41,863 nt of DNA, from assembly GCA_033762815.1 (NCBI GenBank), contig JANRLF010000011.1, forward strand, positions 1-41,863, in the 5' to 3' direction. The position numbers and the translations under genes are program-made. The stretch is from JANRLF01 sp033762815 (lineage in GTDB: Bacteria; Bacteroidota; Bacteroidia; Chitinophagales; CAIOSU01). Of this stretch, positions 24,086-31,797 are shown one piece after another (the stretch's first letter is position 1; every line of letters starts with the position of its first letter). The notes below the pieces were generated by a model, which was given only the letters and a program-made list of their open reading frames with translations, made no database searches and was not told where the DNA came from.

Positions 24086-24580
24086 TTATTTCTCAGCCTT
24101 TTCGTTAATGTTCATGGCCAGTGTATTTAGCAGTTCATCAGTTTCCTTTTCCTCTTCCAAAGTTTCGCCCATCAAGGTTTTTACTTCTTCCAAGCCAAGA
24201 TTCGATGCATATTGGCAAATAGTACCGTAGCTGGCTATTTCATAGTGCTCAACTTTTTGCGCATCGGCAATAATACCGGCATCCATTACGTCTGGGTCCG
24301 CATTATGCTTCATAAAACTTTCTGATTCCTTAATCAAGCCAGCCATGGCTTTACAGGTTTCACCCTCGGTTTCAATCCCTAACAGCTTACAAGCTTTCTC
24401 AATCCGCTGTTGTTGTTTTTTGGTTTGTGTCAAATGGGTACGGATGGCCTTTTTCAATTCTTTGTTGCTCGCCTTTTCTTCCATTTTCGGCAAGGCTTCT
24501 ATCAATTGGGTTTCGGCACTGTACATATCCTGAATCATGTGGTGCAACAATTCTTCAAGGCTATTCATTTTCTTAGGCAT
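24086..24580 (-). CDS. Ferritin-like DUF892 protein (YciE/YciF type)
   Basis: A 164-residue all-helical protein. The N-terminus (LEELLHHMIQDMYSAETQLI) and the later EHYEIASYGTICQYA carry the Glu/His pattern of the DUF892 ferritin-like family, which has a di-iron site. YciE and YciF are stress-induced in enterobacteria, and homologues often lie beside catalase or DNA-protection genes. Its exact role is not established. Here it is divergent from Ku and LigD, with 105 bases between the starts, which fits a general stress or DNA-damage group. It is cytoplasmic. Confidence 0.9.
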   Translation of the reverse strand: MPKKMNSLEELLHHMIQDMYSAETQLIEALPKMEEKASNKELKKAIRTHLTQTKKQQQRIEKACKLLGIETEGETCKAMAGLIKESESFMKHNADPDVMDAGIIADAQKVEHYEIASYGTICQYASNLGLEEVKTLMGETLEEEKETDELLNTLAMNINEKAEK

Positions 24581-24627
24581 GTTATCGGTTTTTAGGTTTT
24601 TTGAATACGAAGTGCTAAGAAATTACT

Positions 24628-24650
24628 GTGCCAACCGCAATGCTTGGCAC
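24628..24650. promoter_or_regulatory. Inverted repeat between DUF892 and ku genes
   Basis: gtgccaa (24628-24634) and ttggcac (24644-24650) are perfect arms around a 9-base spacer, 35 bases before the ku ATG and 47 bases from the DUF892 start. This position in a divergent gap suits an operator for both genes. No regulator can be named. Confidence 0.4.
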
Positions 24651-24685
24651 GATAATTAGCTTTTAGCCTACTTAAAAGCGTTAAT

Positions 24686-25456
24686 ATGAGAGCTATCTGG
24701 ACTGGCGGAATCAGTTTCGGGCTGGTATATATTCCCGTAAAGCTTTACAGTGCCACGCCATCCAACAGCGGGCTTGATTTTGATATGCTGCGCAAAAGCG
24801 ACCAGTGCCCGATCCGTTTTGCCCGTGTATGTAAATCCACAGGTGAGGAAGTTCCTTGGGGAGAAATCGTAAAAGGCTACCAGTATCGCAAAGGGGATTA
24901 TGTGATTTTGCAGGACGAGGATTTTGAACGCGCTAACCCAAAGCGGTCAAAAACTTTGGAAATAGTCGATTTCGTGAGCCGGGAAGAGGTGGACCCCATG
25001 TTCTTTGAAAAACCCTATTTTATAGAACCAACGAAAGAAGCCGCGAAAACCTATGTTTTGCTACGGGAGGCATTGAAGAAAGCGGACAAAATTGGCCTGA
25101 CCCGTTATGCTTTCCGCAGCAAGGAACATATAGGGGCATTAATGGTAGAGAATGATATTATCTATCTCAACCAAATGCGCTTCAAGGAAGAATTACGTGA
25201 ACCCGAGGACGTTGATATTCCCGACCACAAAATTTCCCCCAAGGAATTGGACCTTGCATTAAATTTAATTGACCAAATGACGGCACCTTTTGAGCCAGAA
25301 CGCTACAAGGATACCACTAAGGAGGAATTGCTGAAAATTATTGACGAAAAGGTGAAGGGCAAAAAGCCAAGCAAAAAAACCAAAACGCCTGAACCTACGG
25401 AAACCAATGACCTGATGAAGATGCTGAAAGCCAGCTTGGCAAGTATGAAAAACTAG
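24686..25456 (+). CDS. ku: Ku protein, non-homologous end joining
   Basis: A 256-residue bacterial Ku that binds double-strand DNA ends as a homodimer ring and recruits LigD. The N-terminus MRAIWTGGISFGLVYIPVKL is diagnostic. The core runs to about residue 225 (LDLALNLIDQMTAPFEPERY), followed by a short lysine-rich tail (KVKGKKPSKKTKTPEPT), the usual minimal tail. The stop is two bases before the ligD ATG, so the two are one operon. Bacterial NHEJ repairs breaks when no second chromosome copy is available, for example in stationary phase or after desiccation. Confidence 0.97.
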   Translation: MRAIWTGGISFGLVYIPVKLYSATPSNSGLDFDMLRKSDQCPIRFARVCKSTGEEVPWGEIVKGYQYRKGDYVILQDEDFERANPKRSKTLEIVDFVSREEVDPMFFEKPYFIEPTKEAAKTYVLLREALKKADKIGLTRYAFRSKEHIGALMVENDIIYLNQMRFKEELREPEDVDIPDHKISPKELDLALNLIDQMTAPFEPERYKDTTKEELLKIIDEKVKGKKPSKKTKTPEPTETNDLMKMLKASLASMKN

Positions 25457-25458
25457 AT

Positions 25459-27987
25459 ATGGCCAAACTACAGGAATACAACAAGAAGCGGAATTTCAAA
25501 CAAACCGCCGAACCTACAGGCAAGGTAAAGAGCGGAAAAGGAGATTTGGTATTTGTAGTACAGAAACACGACGCCACCCGCCTGCACTATGATTTTCGTT
25601 TGGAGGCTGGTGGGGTTTTGATTAGTTGGGCCATACCAAAGGAGCCCGTTCATGACCCTTCCGTGAAACGCCTGGCCATCCATGTAGAAGACCATCCTTT
25701 TGATTATTTACATTTTGAAGGCACCATACCGGAAGGCAACTATGGTGCGGGAACGGTAATGGTGTGGGACACCGGTACATACCATTATGTGGGCACCGAA
25801 TCGCGGGAGCAATCGGAAAAGGCTATGGCTGCTGGTATGAAAAAAGGCCATGTCACCGTCATTTTAGAAGGCAGTAAGTTGAAAGGCGAATTTACCTTAG
25901 TGAGGATAAAAAGTACGGGCGAGGACAAAGACCAATGGTTGTTCTTTAAAGTAGATGATGAACACACGGGCAGGAAAATTCCGAAAAAAGACGTTTCCGT
26001 ACTTAGTGGTAGGGATTTGGAGCAAATCAGCAAGGGCAATGTCGAATGGCACAGCCATAAAGGTAAAGTGGTAAAGCCCGAAGCGCCCACAGCCGATTTG
26101 AAAAAGGAGCTTACCGCTGCCGATTTGAAAGGAGCCCCCAAAAGCCCTATGCCGAAGAAAATAAAGCCCATGTTGGCCAAGCTGGTCGATGAACCCTTCA
26201 ATCACGATGATTGGCTATTCGAAATCAAATGGGATGGCTATCGGGCGGTGGCCGAAATACAGAAGGGAAAGGTCAACCTTTACTCCCGTAATCTAAAGCC
26301 GTTCAATGACAAGTACGCCTCCGTGGTGGATAGTCTTTCAACATTCAACTTCGATGCCGTATTGGATGGAGAGGTAGTGATATTCGACAAAGAAGGCAAA
26401 CCTAGCTTTCAGGCATTGCAAAATTATGATGACAACCCTGAGGGTGAGCTTACCTATATCGTATTCGATATGCTTTGGTACGAAGGAAAAGATTTACGAC
26501 AGTTGCCACTATCGCGAAGGAAACAAATATTGCGCAAAGTGCTACCAGACGTAAAAGGCATAAAATATAGCGACCACGTAATAGGCGATGGTAATAATTT
26601 TTTTCAAGCGGCGGTAAAAATGGGCTTGGAAGGGGTAATGGCAAAAAAATGCGACTCGCATTATGAAGTATCCAAGCGCACCGACCTTTGGCAGAAAATT
26701 AAGAATATACAAAGCCAAGAAGCATTGATTTGTGGCTACTCCGCACCAAAAGGTAGCAGAAAGCACTTCGGCTCCTTGATATTGGGCGTTCACCAAGGCA
26801 AGCAATTGGTATACATAGGCAATGTGGGTACTGGTTTCAATGACAAGATGCTGAAAGAACTGAAGGAACGCTTCAAGCCCTTGGAGGTGAAACAGCGCAC
26901 CGTGGAAAAATATGACGAAAGCGAGCGGGGGGTCACTTGGCTAAAGCCTGAACTGATATGCGAGGTACAGTTTACGGAATGGACAGAAACCGGTCATTTG
27001 AGGCATCCATCATTCATCGGCCTTCGCGACGATAAAAAGCCCGCTGAAATCAAAAAGGAGCATGCGCACGATGCTGGTTTAATGTTGCAAGAAGCCAGTA
27101 ACCAGCGCATCCATATTACCAATAAGGATAAACTTTATTTTCCGGAAGATGGTTACACCAAGGAAGATGTGGTGGGGTATTATGATAGCATCGCGCACTT
27201 AATTCTTCCCTACCTAAAAGATAGGCCCGAATCGCTGCGGCGCAATCCCAATGGCATATTGGACGAAGGCTTTTTTCAAAAAGATGTTGCTGGCCAGGTA
27301 CCTGATTGGATTATGACCAAGAAAATATCTTCCAAGCATCGGGAGGGGCCTATTGAGTATATGTTTTGTCAGGATAAGGAAACGCTTCTATTCATGGCCA
27401 ATTGGGGATGTATAGAGCTGAACCCTTGGAGCTCAAGGGTACCGCATTTGGAAAATCCTGATTATATCATTTTTGATTTGGACCCCTTGGATATTGACTT
27501 CAAACAAGTGGTGAGGGTAGCCATCGAATTGAGAAAGGTGCTGGAAGCCTTGGACGTCACTGCCTATATTAAAACCTCGGGCGGTAAGGGCATCCATGCC
27601 TTTATACCAGCAGGTGCCCAATATACTTACGACCAAACCCAGCAGTTCGCCAAGCTGATAGAATTGCATATCAATGCCCAATTGCCCGATATAACCAGCT
27701 TAGAGCGCATGCCCGCAAAGCGAAAGGGCAAGGTGTACCTTGATTTTCTGCAAAATGCCATGGGCAAAACCATGGCCAGCGTATATTCCGTTAGGCCTAA
27801 AAAGGGGGCCACCGTCTCTACCCCGCTAAAATGGGACGAACTGACCGATAAACTGAGCCCCTCGCTTTTCACCATCAAAACAGCCCCTGAACGTTTTGCC
27901 AAAGTGGGCGACCTATGGGAGGGTATATTGGACCAAAAAGTAGATTTGATGAAACTACTGGAGCGTTTCAACAGCAAGTTTGGATAA
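25459..27987 (+). CDS. ligD: ATP-dependent DNA ligase D, three-domain
   Basis: An 842-residue NHEJ enzyme with all three activities. The order is 3'-phosphoesterase (about 25-180; HDATRLHYDFRLE, PEGNYGAGTVMVWD), ligase (about 220-535), then polymerase/primase (about 555-842). The ligase nucleotidyl lysine is Lys257 in EIKWDGYRAV, and the phosphoesterase is at the N-terminus, as in many non-mycobacterial LigD proteins. The polymerase catalytic aspartates are Asp673 and Asp675 (IIFDLDPLDID), with SGGKGIHAFIP further on. It fills gaps with ribo- or deoxynucleotides, cleans 3' ends and seals breaks at ends held by Ku. The operon with ku is complete; no extra NHEJ gene is nearby. Confidence 0.97.
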   Translation: MAKLQEYNKKRNFKQTAEPTGKVKSGKGDLVFVVQKHDATRLHYDFRLEAGGVLISWAIPKEPVHDPSVKRLAIHVEDHPFDYLHFEGTIPEGNYGAGTVMVWDTGTYHYVGTESREQSEKAMAAGMKKGHVTVILEGSKLKGEFTLVRIKSTGEDKDQWLFFKVDDEHTGRKIPKKDVSVLSGRDLEQISKGNVEWHSHKGKVVKPEAPTADLKKELTAADLKGAPKSPMPKKIKPMLAKLVDEPFNHDDWLFEIKWDGYRAVAEIQKGKVNLYSRNLKPFNDKYASVVDSLSTFNFDAVLDGEVVIFDKEGKPSFQALQNYDDNPEGELTYIVFDMLWYEGKDLRQLPLSRRKQILRKVLPDVKGIKYSDHVIGDGNNFFQAAVKMGLEGVMAKKCDSHYEVSKRTDLWQKIKNIQSQEALICGYSAPKGSRKHFGSLILGVHQGKQLVYIGNVGTGFNDKMLKELKERFKPLEVKQRTVEKYDESERGVTWLKPELICEVQFTEWTETGHLRHPSFIGLRDDKKPAEIKKEHAHDAGLMLQEASNQRIHITNKDKLYFPEDGYTKEDVVGYYDSIAHLILPYLKDRPESLRRNPNGILDEGFFQKDVAGQVPDWIMTKKISSKHREGPIEYMFCQDKETLLFMANWGCIELNPWSSRVPHLENPDYIIFDLDPLDIDFKQVVRVAIELRKVLEALDVTAYIKTSGGKGIHAFIPAGAQYTYDQTQQFAKLIELHINAQLPDITSLERMPAKRKGKVYLDFLQNAMGKTMASVYSVRPKKGATVSTPLKWDELTDKLSPSLFTIKTAPERFAKVGDLWEGILDQKVDLMKLLERFNSKFG

Positions 27988-28017
27988 AGCTTACAGTCAC
28001 CATAAAGGTTAAAGGAG

Positions 28018-28602
28018 TTAATTTTCCAAGCTATCCATCAGTTGCTTCATGTTATCCACATGTTGCCCGAAGGCCACCTTGAACATCCATTTTGCCAACA
28101 AATAACAAAATGGGACCAATACAATGATGCTGACAAACAACGCTATCATCACGAAAGGCAACTGTATAAATTCTGCTACCGATTTTCCTGAACCCTCCAT
28201 ACCGCCTGCCATAAAACCGGTAGCTGCACTAATGGGGTAAAACACAAGCCCTGTATTTTGCTGAACCTTCATCCATCGGGTAAACAGTGCATACTGTCTA
28301 TTGAGCTCCGCTTTTACATTATTCTCTGCCGATACGAGTGGCTGTAACCCAACATAAAGCCGGATACTACCCCATGTGGCCCACAAGGTGAACGACAACA
28401 TAAGCAAAATGCCCATGCGTATCCATACATCGTTGAAAACAAACAACGCGGCAAAAAAGGCAGCAAAGATGATAATGGCCCAACAGATATTGATGAGTAA
28501 ATTGCGTTTCAGCCGCTTTAAAGGGTGTTTGCTTTGAATGCCCCCCTGCCGTACCATTGCTATGGCAGCTTCTAAGTCTTTGTCAAACGGTTCGGTAACC
28601 AT
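28018..28602 (-). CDS. Four-helix membrane protein behind an ECF sigma gene
   Basis: A 194-residue protein with about four hydrophobic helices: INICWAIIIFAAFFAALFVF (about 36-55), GILLMLSFTLWATWGSIRL, TGLVFYPISAATGFMAGG, and VMIALFVSIIVLVPFCYLLA near the C-terminus. A 35-residue soluble N-terminus (MVTEPFDKDLEAAIAMVRQG) precedes the first helix. The position two bases after the sigma-factor stop is where an anti-sigma factor is normally found. The short cytoplasmic N-terminal segment could be the sigma-binding part. No zinc (ZAS) motif is visible. The anti-sigma role is inferred from context only. Confidence 0.65.
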   Translation of the reverse strand: MVTEPFDKDLEAAIAMVRQGGIQSKHPLKRLKRNLLINICWAIIIFAAFFAALFVFNDVWIRMGILLMLSFTLWATWGSIRLYVGLQPLVSAENNVKAELNRQYALFTRWMKVQQNTGLVFYPISAATGFMAGGMEGSGKSVAEFIQLPFVMIALFVSIIVLVPFCYLLAKWMFKVAFGQHVDNMKQLMDSLEN

Positions 28603-28604
28603 AG

Positions 28605-29084
28605 TTATACTCGTTTTAGTTTTTGCGATAGCTGTTGTTTTGCCCTATGTAGCCTTACGGCTACGTTATTCTCGCCCATACCCAAAATGCTGGCTATTTC
28701 TGGATTGGAATAACCTTCCAAGTGTAGGCTAATCAACGCTTTGTCCATATCCGCTAGATGCTTAATGGCAGCATGCAAGCGTTCTTTATCTTCCAAATGG
28801 AGATGCTCTTCCACTGCTGTATCTGGTGCTTGCTCTAGAACTGCCATGGGCCGCTTTGCCCGTTGTAGGGTAAGGATGGTGTTCAAAGCCAAACGGTAGA
28901 GCCAAGTGGAGAAAGCAGCATCGCCCCTAAACTTGGGCCAACTCTTCCAGGCCTGATAAAGCACCTCTTGATAGATATCCTTCCGCTCTTCCTGCCCATC
29001 GGCATAAAGTGAGGCCAATTGATGGATGATACCCTGATGGGTCCTTACCATTTCCAAAAAATGCTCCTGCGACTTTTCGCTCAT
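28605..29084 (-). CDS. RNA polymerase sigma factor, ECF subfamily
   Basis: A 159-residue group 4 sigma factor. Region 2 is RKDIYQEVLYQAWKSWPKF followed by STWLYRLALNTILTLQRAKR. Region 4 is a helix-turn-helix (LISLHLEGYSNPEIASILGM, then NVAVRLHRAKQQLSQKL). The two are joined by a linker of about 30 residues. ECF factors direct transcription of small regulons in response to envelope or other signals. The start ATG overlaps the stop of the preceding 92-residue gene (ATGA), and the stop is two bases before the membrane-protein gene. The three genes therefore form one operon. The signal and targets are unknown. Confidence 0.93.
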   Translation of the reverse strand: MSEKSQEHFLEMVRTHQGIIHQLASLYADGQEERKDIYQEVLYQAWKSWPKFRGDAAFSTWLYRLALNTILTLQRAKRPMAVLEQAPDTAVEEHLHLEDKERLHAAIKHLADMDKALISLHLEGYSNPEIASILGMGENNVAVRLHRAKQQLSQKLKRV

Positions 29085-29359
29085 TTACTATTTATCTCGC
29101 TAATCAAGAAGCCAGAAAACAGCGCTATTGCCAAAAGCAGATGCACGATAAGCCAAACTTTTTGGTACAAAGGGCGCTCTTTCCATGGCACGTTGGGGTC
29201 AAATGGGTCAAAAACGAGTGCAAGGCTGAAGAATAAAGCTCCATTATTGAAATCGCGGCTCGCAATCATAAACACTAAGCCTGCCAGCACAAATATTGCA
29301 TACCCAGGCTTATTGAAGTTATAGGCTTTAGTGTCAGGCACTTTTGTTGAGTCATCCAT
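29081..29359 (-). CDS. Small two-helix membrane protein, first gene of the sigma operon
   Basis: A 92-residue protein with a short hydrophilic N-terminus and two hydrophobic stretches (YAIFVLAGLVFMIASRDF at about 20-37, and VWLIVHLLLAIALFSGFLI near the C-terminus). Between them is DPFDPNVPWKERPLYQK, a proline- and aspartate-rich loop. No family is recognised. It overlaps the ECF sigma gene by four bases, so its translation is coupled to that of the sigma factor. That position suggests a part in sensing or control, which is inference only. Confidence 0.7.
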   Translation of the reverse strand: MDDSTKVPDTKAYNFNKPGYAIFVLAGLVFMIASRDFNNGALFFSLALVFDPFDPNVPWKERPLYQKVWLIVHLLLAIALFSGFLISEINSK

Positions 29360-29604
29360 AGTTTGCTTTTTACTATGTTAGTAACACCAGTGAGCAAATT
29401 ATTACAAGTTGCTCAAAAAAAAGTGCTTTAATTATCAAGCACACCAGAACTTGAGATATTACATGCCATCAGTTCCAAAAAAGCATTGACTATACGGAAA
29501 GCAGCCCTAAAGATGCTGGCCATTAAGGACACGAACATCTTTCTCTTTAAAAGGTGTAAACGAGTAGAGACTGAGGCCGATGAAACCCCTTCGATTCAAC
29601 ATTA

Positions 29605-29632
29605 TTTAGTTAATATGGAGATATTAACTAAA
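29605..29632. repeat. Perfect 12-bp A/T-rich inverted repeat
   Basis: tttagttaatat (29605-29616) and atattaactaaa (29621-29632) are perfect arms with a 4-base loop, ggag. On the minus strand it begins 6 bases after the stop codon of the lipoprotein gene at 29639. It could be a 3' hairpin or weak terminator of that gene, or a protein-binding palindrome. The rest of the 279-base gap 29360-29638 shows no gene. Confidence 0.8.
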
Positions 29633-29638
29633 GTCATC

Positions 29639-30313
29639 CTACTCCATAACTTGCTGTTTCTTCCAGATACGTTCGCGCTTGTCCCAATATTCGGGCTTAT
29701 TATTCAGCGCATCTTCTACGCTTTCGTAGGGCATGCGTTGGCTGGTGCGCCATAGGGGCTCATTAGTAGTGGTAAAGGTGATTTCCGATTTGTACCAATA
29801 CATGCTGGCACCGGGATTCAAGTCAACTACCGCTTTAGAAACCGAGCCGTTCTTTTCAAAATGTAAGTCCACTGACTGGGAATAGCTATGCCGTATTTCA
29901 TCAATATCGAAGGTATTGTTGCCATACAGATCATAAAAATAGAGTTTGCGCTCCCCGTCTTTCCAAGGGGTTATCATTACCGACACCTTTTTGTTAATGT
30001 AATAATGGTAGATAGTATCGTTTTTTGGCAAGGGCACCTGAGGCTGGGGCTTAGGCGTTTGCTGGGGAGTAGGTGGGTTGGGTTTTTGTGTTATTTTTTC
30101 CACCTTTTGTGGCGGTATCTTTACGGCAGTATCCTTTTTTTCGATAGTGGGCAGGTCATCAGCCTTTTTTCGAATACTGTCTTTTAGGCTTTGTAAGCTA
30201 TCATTCAATTCTACCAACTGCTGGTGGATGGCTTCCAACTGTTGCTGCTGCTGCTTATCCGGTTCATTTATGCAGCTTGTGAAACAAATTAATATAGGTA
30301 GCAAATATTTCAT
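29639..30313 (-). CDS. Lipoprotein with coiled coil and proline-rich linker
   Basis: A 224-residue protein. It starts MKYLLPILICFTSC (lipid Cys14), then has a Gln/Leu-rich coiled-coil segment (QQQQQLEAIHQQLVELNDSL, about 20-50). A proline/lysine/glutamine linker (about 70-97) and a C-terminal domain of about 125 residues rich in aromatic and charged residues follow (YHYYINKKVSVMITPWKDGE onward). The ATG at 30313 is chosen because 39 further residues upstream are unlike a signal and the lipobox follows at once. No family is recognised. A coiled coil plus flexible linker suggests a trimeric or dimeric surface-exposed anchor reaching across the periplasm, which is inference. Confidence 0.6.
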   Translation of the reverse strand: MKYLLPILICFTSCINEPDKQQQQQLEAIHQQLVELNDSLQSLKDSIRKKADDLPTIEKKDTAVKIPPQKVEKITQKPNPPTPQQTPKPQPQVPLPKNDTIYHYYINKKVSVMITPWKDGERKLYFYDLYGNNTFDIDEIRHSYSQSVDLHFEKNGSVSKAVVDLNPGASMYWYKSEITFTTTNEPLWRTSQRMPYESVEDALNNKPEYWDKRERIWKKQQVME

Positions 30314-30469
30314 AGTGTCTATTTTACAGAAAGATGCATCACTGTTATTGTTTCCATACCTATTCAAGATAAAAAAATCCGAACAAGCCAAAAAGGCTAA
30401 TTGCAAATGGTGCTGGCATGATATTGCCAAGGGTATGGTTGTATTTAATTAACCAAAAAAACTTTCGTT

Positions 30470-30571
30470 ATGCCAACTAAAGAGCAAAGCGCAAAAGGTG
30501 GAAGAAACTCTGGCGGACAACAGTCTAAAGGAGGTCAACAACAATCTTCCAAAAGAAGCCAAAGCAAATAA
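30470..30571 (+). CDS. Small basic Gln/Ser/Gly-rich 33-residue protein
   Basis: An ATG at 30470 opens a frame of 33 residues beginning MPTKEQSAKGGRNSGGQQSK and ending in SKRSQSK. The peptide is strongly basic and has three KGG/SGG-type turns (SAKGG, NSGGQ, SKGGQ), a style seen in small stress-related and nucleic-acid-binding proteins. It is followed 24 bases later by a good terminator, so it has its own transcript end. It has no overlap with other genes. I cannot name a family. The composition could also arise from low-complexity DNA, but the terminator argues for a real short gene. Confidence 0.5.
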   Translation: MPTKEQSAKGGRNSGGQQSKGGQQQSSKRSQSK

Positions 30572-30595
30572 GTTTGCTTAATGCTTCGATAAATG

Positions 30596-30626
30596 AAGGC
30601 ATCCAAATTGGGTGCCTTTATTTTTT
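30596..30626 (+). terminator. Rho-independent terminator after the 33-residue gene
   Basis: aaggcatcc (30596-30604) pairs with gggtgcctt (30610-30618), with one G-T pair and a 5-base loop, followed by tattttttg. It ends 14 bases before the lysE-type gene start. Confidence 0.8.
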
Positions 30627-30639
30627 GTAAGTTTACCCA

Positions 30640-31242
30640 ATGGCTTTTTTCAAAGGTTTCCTTACCGGCCTAGGTACCATTATATTCATTGGTCCAGTAC
30701 TTTTCACTCTATTAAAAGCAAGTTTACAATACGGCAGAAAAGCAGGGCTGGCAGTGGCCATAGGTATTATTATCAGCGATATTGCCGCAGTGGCCATCTG
30801 TTTGGCAGGAAGTACGCTGTTACACGCGCACCCCGAATACCGGTTGTACATAGGCTTGCTTGCGGCTGCCATGCTATTGGTAATGGGCATTAAATACCTT
30901 GTACAACCTGGCACCTCGCTTTTTGAATTGATAAACATAACTTCCACGCATACAACTATTTTTTTGATAAAGGGCTTTCTGGTCAATTTTGTCAACCCCT
31001 TTGTATTTGTAGTGTGGCTGGGCATTATCGCTTATGGCAGCCAGCAATATGGCATGGGCAATACCTTACTGCTATATTTGGCTGGTTGCTTGGCGGGCAT
31101 TTTCTTTTTAGACGCAACAAGGGCATTATTGGCCGAGCAAATCACCCGTTTCCTGACGCCCAAGCATTTGAGCCATGTATATCGGGCAATAGGCGTGCTA
31201 TTGATATTCTTCGGAATTAGGATATTATGGGTAGTGCTTTAA
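30640..31242 (+). CDS. LysE/RhtB family amino-acid exporter
   Basis: A 200-residue inner-membrane protein with about six hydrophobic helices. The N-terminus (FFKGFLTGLGTIIFIGPVLF) and the later NFVNPFVFVVWLGIIA show the pattern typical of LysE-type exporters, with a conserved G-P in helix 1 and an N-P motif in the middle. Family members export amino acids or related metabolites using proton motive force; the substrate is unknown. The start follows a terminator by 14 bases, and a TAAGTTTA box just before the ATG could be a weak promoter. Its stop interlocks with that of the convergent FMN reductase gene (bases 31239-31242). Confidence 0.88.
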   Translation: MAFFKGFLTGLGTIIFIGPVLFTLLKASLQYGRKAGLAVAIGIIISDIAAVAICLAGSTLLHAHPEYRLYIGLLAAAMLLVMGIKYLVQPGTSLFELINITSTHTTIFLIKGFLVNFVNPFVFVVWLGIIAYGSQQYGMGNTLLLYLAGCLAGIFFLDATRALLAEQITRFLTPKHLSHVYRAIGVLLIFFGIRILWVVL

Positions 31243-31784
31243 CTGGCGGCTATTCTTTCCGCCAGCCATAGAAATTCGGTCAAGAAAGTGCTCACTTTGT
31301 TTTGGAAGCTTTCGTCCAACAAGTTGCCTTGCTCATCAAATTTTTTGTCCACTTGAGGGGTAATCAACATGCTTGGGCTACCAATGCCGAAAAGGCCATT
31401 GATAAGTAGCTGCACCTGTTGGCTGGCCCTGATGCCCCCCATGATACCATCGGAGGCAGTAGCTATTCCGAAAGCTTTGTGCATTTGTTTGGGGAAATGG
31501 TCAAAAAAATTCTTCATGGCGGGAGAATAGCTGCCATTATATTCCGGCGTCACGATAATAAATGCCTGTGCGGCAAATACCCTTTCCGCAGCATGCTTGA
31601 ATTCGTCAGGTGCTTTGTCGGGGGTGGAAAACACTTTCTCAATCATCGGCATCCTGATTTCCCGCATATCGAGCAGGCCAATTTCATGGTTGGTTTCCTC
31701 GGTCAGCTTGCGTTTTAGATGATAAGCCAATCGAATGGTGATGCTTTCTTGGCGGGGACTACTGGAAACGATTTCTATTTTCAT
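31239..31784 (-). CDS. NADPH-dependent FMN reductase family protein
   Basis: A 181-residue flavodoxin-like oxidoreductase. The N-terminal phosphate loop is SSSPRQESITIRL and the flavin-binding segment is VTPEYNGSYSPAMKNFFDHF (about 79-98). Both are standard in the family of NAD(P)H:FMN or quinone/azo reductases. The protein is cytoplasmic. The start ATG lies 13 bases after the stop of the SRPBCC gene, so it may be the last gene of the adk-obgE-SRPBCC run. The substrate cannot be predicted. Confidence 0.9.
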   Translation of the reverse strand: MKIEIVSSSPRQESITIRLAYHLKRKLTEETNHEIGLLDMREIRMPMIEKVFSTPDKAPDEFKHAAERVFAAQAFIIVTPEYNGSYSPAMKNFFDHFPKQMHKAFGIATASDGIMGGIRASQQVQLLINGLFGIGSPSMLITPQVDKKFDEQGNLLDESFQNKVSTFLTEFLWLAERIAAS

Positions 31785-31797
31785 GATGCGGTCAAAG

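Noticed and set aside
24645..24660. Sigma-54-like promoter (tggcac followed by ttagc) upstream of ku
   Set aside because: The GG to GC spacing is 11 instead of the strict 10 and the -12 element reads TAGC or TTAG, not TTGC. The tggcac is better explained as the right arm of the inverted repeat.
29434..29755. Plus-strand frame (TPELEILHAISSKKALTIRK onward) in the gap before the lipoprotein
   Set aside because: It has no ATG start, runs through the 12-bp palindrome and overlaps the lipoprotein gene in antisense; no domain is visible.
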